DNA from: Sandaracinaceae bacterium
GTDB taxonomy: Bacteria; Myxococcota_A; Polyangia; Polyangiales; Sandaracinaceae
NCBI GenBank assembly: GCA_040218145.1
Contig: JAVJQK010000014.1
Location: 100,406-164,405, forward strand
Direction of reading: 5' to 3'
DNA: 64,000 nucleotides
Positions 52,893 to 64,000 of this stretch are shown here, piece by piece; position 1 is the first letter of the stretch, and each line of letters begins with the position of its first letter. The position numbers and the translations under genes were made by a program. Below the pieces are notes generated by a model, which worked only from the letters and a program-made list of their open reading frames with translations, was not told the DNA's origin and searched no databases.

Positions 52893-55800
52893 GTGAAGCG
52901 CTTCTCTACGGCGATGGTTCCGCTCGTTCTGTCCCTCTCCCTCTTCAGCTGTGGGGAGGAGGTGGTCGGCGATCCGATGACGGACGCCGGCTCCGATGGG
53001 AGGGTGACCTGCGGCGCCGGCGAGGCGCTCTGCGGCACGGAGTGCGTCGACGTGTCCAGCGACCCGGCGCGCTGCGGAGACTGTGAGACCTCGTGCGGCG
53101 CGTCGGAGGTGTGCTCGGCCGGCGTGTGCGCCACGAGCTGCCCGCCCGGGCAGGAGGCCTGTGACGGCGGGTGCTTCGACACCGGCACGTCGCGCGCCCA
53201 CTGCGGGGCCTGCGGGGTGGCGTGCGGCGACGGCGAGCTGTGCAGCGGCGGGAGCTGCGGGCTCAGCTGCGGTGGAGACACGCCGACCCAGTGCGACGGC
53301 GGGTGCGTCGACACCGATCGGGATCGCGCCCACTGCGGCGGCTGCGACGTGGCCTGCGACGCGGGCGAGGTCTGCGCGGCGGGGAGCTGCGAGACGAGCT
53401 GCCCGACCGGGCAGATCGCCTGCGGCGGCGAGTGCGTCGACCCGACCCGCGACCGCGTCTACTGCGGCGCGTCCATGGACTGCGCCGGCGGCAACGTCGG
53501 AGTGAGCTGCGGCGCGGGCGAGGTCTGCGTCGACGGCGGCTGCGCGACGAGCTGCCCCGGCGGGCAGGTGGTCTGCGGTGGGCGCTGCGCGGACCCCCAG
53601 ACGGACCGCGCGTACTGCGGCGCGAGCGGGGACTGCGCGGGCGCGAACGCGGGCGACACCTGCGACGCGGGTGAGGTGTGCGCGGCCGGGACCTGCGCGG
53701 TGAGCTGTCCCGCGGGGCAGATCGAGTGCGACGGAGCGTGCGTGGACCCGTCCTCCAACCGGCAGTACTGCGGCGCGACCGCGACCTGCGCCGGCTCCGA
53801 GGCGGGCGTGGCGTGCGGCGCGGGCGAGGTCTGCGTGGGCGGCGCCTGCGCGACGAGCTGTCCGAGCGGGCAGGTGGACTGCGCGGGTCGCTGCGTCGAC
53901 CCGAGCACCGACCCGATCCACTGCGGCGCGACCGCGACCTGCACGGGCGCGGACGCGGGCGAGACCTGCGTGGCCGGCGAGGTGTGCGCGGCGGGGAGCT
54001 GCGCGACGAGCTGCCCGAGCGGTCAGGTGGACTGCGGCGGGCGCTGCGTGGACCCGAACACGGACCCGGTGTTCTGCGGCGCGACCGGGAGCTGCATGGG
54101 CGCGGACGCGGGCGCGACCTGCGTGGCCGGTGAGGTGTGCGCGGCGGGGAGCTGCGCGACGAGCTGCCCGAGCGGTCAGGTGGACTGCGGCGGGCGCTGC
54201 GTGGACCCGAACACGGACCCCGTGTACTGCGGGGCGACCGGGACCTGCACGGGCTCCGAGGCGGGCGCGACCTGCATGTCGGGCCAGGTCTGCGCGGGCG
54301 GCGCCTGCGCGACGAGCTGCCCCGCCGGCCAGGTGGACTGCGGCGGTCGCTGCGTGGATCCGAGCACGGACCCCGTGTACTGCGGCGCGACCGGGACCTG
54401 CATGGGCGCCGAGGCGGGCGCGACCTGCATGTCGGGTCAGGTCTGCGCGGGCGGCGCCTGCGCGACGAGCTGTCCGGCCGGGCAGGTGAACTGCGGCGGG
54501 CGCTGCGTCGACCCGAGCACGGACCCGATCCGCTGCGGCGCGTCGGGCACCTGCACGGGCCCCGACGCGGGCGTGACGTGCATGTCGGGCCAGGTCTGCG
54601 CGGCCGGGAGCTGCGAGACGCGCTGCCCGAGCGGGCAGGTGGACTGCGGCGGGCGCTGCGTGGACCCGAGCACGGACCCGATCTTCTGCGGCGCGTCCGG
54701 CGACTGCGCGGGGCCGAACATGGGCGCCGTCTGCGCCTCGGGTGAGGCGTGCTCCGCCGGCGTGTGCGAGCTGCGCTGCCCGGGCGGACAGATCATCTGC
54801 GGCGGGCGCTGCGTGGATCCCACCAGCGACCGCGTCTACTGCGGCGCGGCGGGCGACTGCACGGGCGTCAACGACGGCGTGACCTGCAGCGCGGGTCAGG
54901 TCTGCGCGGCGGGCAGCTGCGAGCTGAGCTGCCCCGCCGGTCAGATCGACTGCGGCGGGCGCTGCGTCGACCCCGACACCAACCGCGCGTTCTGCGGCGC
55001 GAGCGGTGACTGCAGCGGCGCGAACGTGGGCGTCACCTGCGGCGCCGGCGAGACCTGCGCGATGGGCGCCTGCACGGCGAGCTGCGGCGCGCCGCTCACC
55101 GACTGCGCGGGCTCCTGCACCGACACGCGGGTCGACCCGTCCAACTGCGGCGGCTGCGGCGCGGCGTGTCCGGGCGTGACCAACGCCACCTCGGTGTGCG
55201 CGACGAGCACCTGCAACTACGTCTGCGACTCGGGCTTCGCGGACTGCAACGTCTCCTCCGCGGACGGCTGCGAGGTCGACGTGGCGGGCGACGTGTCCAA
55301 CTGCGGCGGCTGCGGCGTCACGTGCCCCGGGGCCACGAACGCGAGCGCGGCCTGCGCGATGGGCGCGTGCGACTTCACCTGCGACGCCGGCTTCGACGAC
55401 TGCAACGGCATGCCCGGGGACGGCTGCGAGGCCGACCTCGGCAGCGACGCGGCCAACTGCGGCGGGTGCGGCGTGGTCTGCGCGGCCGGGTGCACGATGG
55501 GCGTCTGTGACCCGGGCGGCAGCGACGGCCGGCTCGACGTCACGGCGCCCCTCGTCATCAACACGGTCGCGACCAACCTCGACGGAAGCGCCGGAGGCTC
55601 CACCGCGACGCTCTTCGACGCGACCGGCTTCGCGGACGGAGACCTCGTCTTCATCCACCAGACGGTGGGAGCCGGGGCTGGCGCGTGGGAGACCGCGCGC
55701 ATCCTGTCGCTGATGGGCACGACGGCCACCTTCGAGGCGGCGCTGAGCAACACCTACACGTCGGCCGGCGCCAACCGGGCGCAGATCGTCGTGATGCCCG

Positions 55801-56612
55801 AGTACACCGACGTGGCCGTGGCCGCGGCGGGCGTGCTGCGCGCGCCGGCCTGGGACGGGAGCGTCGGCGGCATCCTCGCCTTCGACGCCACCGGGGCGGT
55901 AACCGTGGACGGCCGGATCGAGATGAGCGGCCGCGGCTTCCGCGGCGGCAACGTGCCCGGCGGGCGGTACACGTGCAGGGTCGGCTACCAGGGTGAGTCG
56001 AGCCTCGGCGGCGGCGGGCCGATCCAGGCCGCGAACGGAGCCGGCGGCGGCGGTGGCCGGCAAGGCCAGGACTGCGGCGCGGGCGGCGGCGGCGGCTACG
56101 CGGCTGGCGGCGGGACCGGCACCGCGTCGAGCTGCGGTGCCTGCTGTGCGGGCAGCGCCACGTCGGCCGGGGGTAGCGGCGTCGGTGACGCGGTCCTCAC
56201 GACCCTCTTCCTCGGTGGCGGGGGCGGCAGCGGCGGCGCGGACGAGGACGGCTTCCGCCCGGGCCCCGGCGGCAGCGGCGGCGGCATCGTCTACATCACG
56301 ACCGACACCTTCGACGTCAGCGGGACGGGGCAGGTGCTCAACGCGGGTGGCGGCGGCACCGACGGCCAGCAGACGTGCGCCGGCTGCGGCGGCTGCGGAA
56401 TGGGCGGCGGCGGCGGCGGCGCGGGCGGCGCGGTGCTGATCCGCGCGGCTGGCGCGGTGGACCTCGGCGTGGGGCGTGTCTCGGCGACCGGCGCCACGGG
56501 CGGGGTCTGCACGTGCGGCGGCGCCGCCCCGGGCGGGACCGGGAGCGTCGGCCGCATTCGCGTCGTGGGCGCGAGCGTGATGGGCAGCACCACGCCCGCC
56601 TACGTCCCCTGA
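52893..56612 (+). CDS. giant Cys-rich repeat lipoprotein with Gly-rich C-terminus
   Basis: 1239 residues from GTG 52893 with GGAGG upstream and a lipoprotein signal (LVLSLSLFSC). About 17 Cys-rich repeats fill residues 30-880. Repeats 4-14 are each exactly 51 residues, with the frame CP-x-GQ-x2-CGGRCVDP-x-TDP-x-YCGA..C..G-x3-G-x2-C-x2-G-x-VC..G-x-C; repeats 1-3 and 15-17 are shorter (NCGGCG type). A C-terminal region has beta-strand-like segments (LDVTAPLVINTVATNLDGSA, VDGRIEMSGRGFRGG) and long Gly runs. The repeats resemble the stalk units of myxobacterial surface proteins. Probably an extended disulfide-rich surface stalk. Followed 15 bp later by an OmpA gene. Confidence 0.85.
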   Translation: MKRFSTAMVPLVLSLSLFSCGEEVVGDPMTDAGSDGRVTCGAGEALCGTECVDVSSDPARCGDCETSCGASEVCSAGVCATSCPPGQEACDGGCFDTGTSRAHCGACGVACGDGELCSGGSCGLSCGGDTPTQCDGGCVDTDRDRAHCGGCDVACDAGEVCAAGSCETSCPTGQIACGGECVDPTRDRVYCGASMDCAGGNVGVSCGAGEVCVDGGCATSCPGGQVVCGGRCADPQTDRAYCGASGDCAGANAGDTCDAGEVCAAGTCAVSCPAGQIECDGACVDPSSNRQYCGATATCAGSEAGVACGAGEVCVGGACATSCPSGQVDCAGRCVDPSTDPIHCGATATCTGADAGETCVAGEVCAAGSCATSCPSGQVDCGGRCVDPNTDPVFCGATGSCMGADAGATCVAGEVCAAGSCATSCPSGQVDCGGRCVDPNTDPVYCGATGTCTGSEAGATCMSGQVCAGGACATSCPAGQVDCGGRCVDPSTDPVYCGATGTCMGAEAGATCMSGQVCAGGACATSCPAGQVNCGGRCVDPSTDPIRCGASGTCTGPDAGVTCMSGQVCAAGSCETRCPSGQVDCGGRCVDPSTDPIFCGASGDCAGPNMGAVCASGEACSAGVCELRCPGGQIICGGRCVDPTSDRVYCGAAGDCTGVNDGVTCSAGQVCAAGSCELSCPAGQIDCGGRCVDPDTNRAFCGASGDCSGANVGVTCGAGETCAMGACTASCGAPLTDCAGSCTDTRVDPSNCGGCGAACPGVTNATSVCATSTCNYVCDSGFADCNVSSADGCEVDVAGDVSNCGGCGVTCPGATNASAACAMGACDFTCDAGFDDCNGMPGDGCEADLGSDAANCGGCGVVCAAGCTMGVCDPGGSDGRLDVTAPLVINTVATNLDGSAGGSTATLFDATGFADGDLVFIHQTVGAGAGAWETARILSLMGTTATFEAALSNTYTSAGANRAQIVVMPEYTDVAVAAAGVLRAPAWDGSVGGILAFDATGAVTVDGRIEMSGRGFRGGNVPGGRYTCRVGYQGESSLGGGGPIQAANGAGGGGGRQGQDCGAGGGGGYAAGGGTGTASSCGACCAGSATSAGGSGVGDAVLTTLFLGGGGGSGGADEDGFRPGPGGSGGGIVYITTDTFDVSGTGQVLNAGGGGTDGQQTCAGCGGCGMGGGGGGAGGAVLIRAAGAVDLGVGRVSATGATGGVCTCGGAAPGGTGSVGRIRVVGASVMGSTTPAYVP
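53400..55082 (+). repeat. eleven 153-bp tandem units inside the Cys-rich lipoprotein gene
   Basis: Units beginning TGCCC start every 153 bp from 53400, eleven in all. Middle units (54000-54640) are nearly identical, with stretches such as CAGGTGGACTGCGGCGGGCG repeated. Neighbours in the centre are most alike, outer units less, as expected from unequal recombination. Units at 53088-53399 and 55083-55520 belong to the same protein repeat but differ in length. Confidence 0.9.
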
Positions 56613-56627
56613 TCGGACTCGACAGAG

Positions 56628-58052
<1,425 letters not shown>

Positions 58053-58077
58053 ACAGATCGTGCAGTAGAGAAAAAGC

Positions 58078-58119
58078 GAGCGGGCTGCGAGACCCCCGCC
58101 AGGGTCTCGCAGCCCGCTC
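58078..58119. terminator. perfect 18-bp hairpin, bidirectional terminator
   Basis: Arms GAGCGGGCTGCGAGACCC and GGGTCTCGCAGCCCGCTC pair perfectly around a 6-nt loop (CCGCCA). On the minus strand the hairpin is followed by CTTTTTCTC, a U-tract; on the plus strand by TCGATACTG. It sits 25 bp after the OmpA stop and 40 bp after the stop of the convergent DPTPTP lipoprotein gene, so it serves both. Confidence 0.85.
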
Positions 58120-58158
58120 TCGATACTGCAGATCTCCGAGCGCGAACGCTCGACGTAG

Positions 58159-58706
58159 TCAATCTTCCGTGATGGGCGTCGGGGTCGGGTCCGGCGAGGC
58201 GACGCGAGGGCGCAGCTCGTCGCGTTGCATGGGACGCGTCACGGGGGTCGGGGTGGGGTCGGGTCGATCCGGGTTGGTCACCGGGGTCGGCGTCGGGTCT
58301 TCCCGCGAGCCATCGCTCGGCATGTGGGTCGACGCCGCGAAGGTCTGGCTGATGGGGTGGCTCGGCTGCGGGCTCGGGTCGGCCGCGAGCGGGTCGACCG
58401 CGAGGCCCGTGTCGAGCTCCGCGCTGAGGAGGCTGAGGCTGTCGACGCAGATCACCGCGTCGTCCTTGACCAGGGCGCCGAGCAGCGGCTCGCCCTCGAC
58501 CCGGACGAGGCGCACGCGAGAGAAGTCTTCGTCCTCGCAGCCGGGCTGCGCGAGGGACCACACGGAGGTGGGCACGACGATCTCGGACGCGTCGAGCGCG
58601 TGCTCCGCGGCCGCGATCTCGTGGTCGAGGTCGCCCGCGCAGGCCGCGAGGGAGAGGGCGCTCAGACCCAGAAGGCCGAGCATCGGAGACAGGTGGAATC
58701 GCACGT

Positions 58707-58710
<4 letters not shown>
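58159..58710 (-). CDS. lipoprotein with DPTPTP repeats, paralogue 1
   Basis: 183 residues from GTG 58710, which overlaps the regulator stop by 4 bp (GTGA). Lipoprotein signal LGLSALSLAAC. The mature N-terminus (DHEIAAAEHALDASEI, LAQPGCEDEDFSRVRLVRVE, LLGALVKDDAVICVDSLSLL) has the same order as the second lipoprotein of this locus (AQIAALEAELEVVEMD, LPAGCEDLDGSLRALSRPG, GALVGPGGDVLCVDSLVLL). The tail has three DPTPTPV/I units. It is co-transcribed with the large sigma54 regulator. Function unknown; DPTPTP may be an extended linker or binding tag. Confidence 0.78.
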
Positions 58711-62225
<3,515 letters not shown>

Positions 62226-62297
62226 GTGGAGCGGTACTGCGAAGACCGTGCCTGCGGTTTCGGCCCGGATTCCAGGGGTGATGCGGGACGAAAAGGC

Positions 62298-62313
62298 CCG
62301 ATCGTGCGATCGG
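62298..62313. promoter_or_regulatory. palindrome CCGATCG-TG-CGATCGG
   Basis: A perfect 7-bp inverted repeat with a 2-bp centre, 73-88 bp upstream of the regulator start and just after the stop of the second DPTPTP lipoprotein gene. The loop is too short for a stable hairpin, so a protein-binding site is more likely than a terminator. Inference only. Confidence 0.4.
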
Positions 62314-62345
62314 TGACGGTGCGCTCGCCCACGATGTGAGCGTTC

Positions 62346-62741
62346 TTACGGGTCGAGCACGGGCGTCGGGGTCGGATCGGGCTCGGCGCCGAGGCTGCCG
62401 GGCATCAGGGGGGTGGGCGTCGGGTCCGCGCGCAGCGCGTGCACGTAGCGGCGCTCGGCGTCCTCCTCGATCAGCAGGACGAGCGAGTCGACGCAGAGCA
62501 CGTCCCCGCCGGGGCCGACGAGCGCGCCGAGGCCCGGTCGGGACAGCGCGCGCAGCGAGCCGTCGAGATCTTCACAGCCGGCGGGCAGGCCGCCGAGCCG
62601 CGCGAGATCCATCTCCACCACCTCCAGCTCCGCTTCGAGCGCCGCGATCTGCGCGCTCGAGCCCGGGGAGGCGACGTCCATCGCGCAGCCTGCCGTGAGG
62701 CAGAGCGACGCGGACGAGAGGAGGAGGAAGATCAGACGCAT
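62346..62741 (-). CDS. lipoprotein with DPTPTP repeats, paralogue 2
   Basis: 131 residues from ATG 62741. Lipoprotein signal LLLSSASLCLTAGC. The mature part has the coil AQIAALEAELEVVEMDLARL, then LPAGCEDLDGSLRALSRPG, GALVGPGGDVLCVDSLVLL and two DPTPTP units (ADPTPTPLMP, PDPTPTPVLDP). Shared order with paralogue 1: helix, GCED, GALV, V-x-CVDSL-x-LL-x-E, DPTPTP. It is encoded upstream of the sigma54 regulator on the same strand, 120 bp away. Function unknown. Confidence 0.78.
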   Translation of the reverse strand: MRLIFLLLSSASLCLTAGCAMDVASPGSSAQIAALEAELEVVEMDLARLGGLPAGCEDLDGSLRALSRPGLGALVGPGGDVLCVDSLVLLIEEDAERRYVHALRADPTPTPLMPGSLGAEPDPTPTPVLDP

Positions 62742-62762
62742 GAAACAGCTCGCGTGATAGGT

Positions 62763-62803
62763 GACCACCTCGGCGGGTGCCATCGGCCTCCGCCGAGGTG
62801 GTC
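62763..62803. terminator. 14-bp perfect hairpin between the beta-barrel and DPTPTP genes
   Basis: Arms GACCACCTCGGCGG and CCGCCGAGGTGGTC pair perfectly around a 13-nt loop. It lies 51 bp after the stop of the beta-barrel gene, so it probably terminates that transcript (reading leftward), and 21 bp before the DPTPTP lipoprotein start, so it could also be in its leader. No T-tract is present. A short (TG)n run (TGGTGTGTGTGTGTGG) follows on the plus strand. Confidence 0.6.
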
Positions 62804-62854
62804 TGGGTGGTGTGTGTGTGTGGAGGATGAAGAAACGTTGCGCAGCCGCTCAGC

Positions 62855-64000
62855 TCAGAAGGCGGTGGCGCCGCCGCGACCGGCGAGGCCCTGCCGTCGG
62901 CGCTGCCGCTCCTCGGGCGTGAGCCCGTCGTCCTCGCCGCCGCCCACGATCTCGCCATAGAGGCTGTCGAGGCCGATGGTGGTGGAGAGGTAGACCTGCG
63001 TGTCCGCGCTGAACGGGCTCCGGACGGAGCCGTTCGGGTTGTAGAGCGGCGCGACCACGGCCGAGTTCTGGATCCCGAGCTGGACGTTCAGCCAGGGCAA
63101 GACGTCGTAGGCCACCGCGAGGTTGAAGTAGGTGAAGGGCCGCCAGTGGGTGGGGCTCTCGTCGCCCACGGTGACGTCGCCACCGTTGACGCCGACCGAC
63201 TGATCGGCGAGCTCGTGCCCGTAGATGGCCATGTAGAAGGCGCTCCCGCTGACGGTCAGACCCGAGACGGGCGTGATGTTCAGCGTGAGGCCGCCGAGCA
63301 GGATGTCCCGCGCGGTCGTCTGTCCCGAGACCTGAGCGCAGCCGTCGAGACGTTGGGGGCCGCAGTTCGCGGCGTAGGGGACGCTCGTCTCGGAGACCGC
63401 GCGCGTGGCGAACCAGTGGCGGTACCCGACGGTGGCCGCCACGGTGAAGCCCGCGAGCTCCGGGAACGGCCGGGCCACGGTGAGCCCGACGCCGGTCTGG
63501 AGGACGCGGCCCGCCGCCTGGCTCGCCTTGCTCGTCGGCGCGCCGAGTCGGACCTGACCCTGGAACACGAAGCCCTCGAGCGCGTAGAGCTGGCGCAGGT
63601 CGAGCAGGGTGTCCGAGAGCAAGGGCTCACGGTTGTAGGTGCCGTCGTTCGTGTCCGTCACCTCGAGCGAGACCGCCTGGTTCAGCCACAGGAACGTGGT
63701 GTCGGTGAGGTAGAACCGCGGCGTGATGCTCAGCGCCATCTGCCACGTCGGGTCGTAGCTGAGCTGCGCGTCCGGCGCGAAGGTGTTGAGGGTCACGCCG
63801 TTCGTGTAGGAGAGGAACGAGTTCGCGAAGGTGAACTGGGGGCCGGACGGAGCCTGCTCCTCGGGGGTCTGGTCTTCGGCGAGCTCTTCCGGGGCGGGGG
63901 TGGCGGTCTCGGGCTCGGGGTCCGGATCGACCGGGAGCTCGGGCTGGGCCACGTTGGCTTCCGCAGCTGCGGCTGCGTCCGCTTCCGCTTCCGCGACCGC
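62855..64000 (-). CDS. outer-membrane beta-barrel protein, 5'-truncated by the window edge
   Basis: The frame stays open to the right edge, so the start lies outside; 381 codons are visible. The segment at the edge is Ala/Glu/Asp-rich (AVAEAEADAAAAAEANVAQ), then Pro/Glu-rich to about residue 50, then beta strands with aromatic girdles: FTFANSFLSYTNGVTLNTFA, WQMALSITPRFYLTDTTFLW, GVGLTVARPFPELAGFTVAA, LLGGLTLNITPVSGLTVSGS, FTYFNLAVAYDVLPWLNVQL and TQVYLSTTIGLDSLYGEIV. The last residue is Phe (GATAF), as in proteins assembled by BAM. Substrate or function unknown. Followed by a 14-bp hairpin. Confidence 0.8.
   Translation of the reverse strand, partial: AVAEAEADAAAAAEANVAQPELPVDPDPEPETATPAPEELAEDQTPEEQAPSGPQFTFANSFLSYTNGVTLNTFAPDAQLSYDPTWQMALSITPRFYLTDTTFLWLNQAVSLEVTDTNDGTYNREPLLSDTLLDLRQLYALEGFVFQGQVRLGAPTSKASQAAGRVLQTGVGLTVARPFPELAGFTVAATVGYRHWFATRAVSETSVPYAANCGPQRLDGCAQVSGQTTARDILLGGLTLNITPVSGLTVSGSAFYMAIYGHELADQSVGVNGGDVTVGDESPTHWRPFTYFNLAVAYDVLPWLNVQLGIQNSAVVAPLYNPNGSVRSPFSADTQVYLSTTIGLDSLYGEIVGGGEDDGLTPEERQRRRQGLAGRGGATAF

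Overview
The window is very GC-rich DNA from a member of the Myxococcota. The gene content points to the Sandaracinus/Polyangiales side of the group: many small lipoproteins whose mature ends start with Asp/Ala/Gly-rich linkers (the VDAG and DSGVDSGV type), a TIGR02265/DUF2378-type protein, Ser/Thr kinases, FHA-sigma54 regulators, PEGA proteins, a GltJ-like zinc-ribbon/GYF/TonB protein and MopE-like motifs. This placement is inference from gene families; no rRNA or tRNA gene was recognised. GTG starts and 4-bp stop/start overlaps are frequent.

Layout. 1-1421: two overlapping acyl-CoA dehydrogenases. 1562-3919: a lipoprotein esterase. 3997-6569: an ECF sigma factor with a TPR partner that may act as its membrane anchor. 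6708-10628: uncharacterised lipoproteins. 10604-14674: a PEGA protein, a Ser/Thr kinase and an FHA-sigma54 activator. 15785-18959: a membrane protein with a palindromic operator candidate, two paralogous Cys-rich lipoproteins and a ferritin-like protein. 19084-23673: two large divergent lipoproteins, one with a possible TULIP (BPI-like) fold. 23781-27022: a likely operon of a kinase-receiver fusion, a zinc-ribbon membrane protein and an M50-type protease. 27012-36172: dienelactone hydrolase, cytochrome P450, GT2, GltJ-like protein, an eight-heme cytochrome operon and a nucleotide-sugar dehydrogenase.

36173-40075 is repeat-dominated. It holds a hexanucleotide array, a long hairpin, a four-helix-bundle (S23/IVP) gene with a hairpin terminator, a 66-bp tandem array, duplicated double hairpins, an ankyrin gene, an HDOD gene and a second, hairpin-forming array. 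40076-44675 has lipoproteins, a VHL-beta-domain-like gene whose 3' end has been triplicated, and glpD. 45365-48435 has a divergent adenylosuccinate-synthetase paralogue, a TIGR02265 protein and tryptophan 2,3-dioxygenase. 48644-52805 is an ABC export-type operon. 52893-58052 is a giant Cys-rich repeat lipoprotein followed by a TSP3/OmpA protein. 58159-62741 is a large sigma54 regulator flanked by two related DPTPTP lipoproteins. The window ends inside a predicted outer-membrane beta-barrel gene.

The strongest leads for undescribed biology are the divergent PurA-like enzyme (catalytic His replaced), the VHL-like gene with its triplicated end, the four-helix-bundle repeat cassette, and the regulator bracketed by paralogous DPTPTP lipoproteins. 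All functions are read from sequence by eye; no database search was run.
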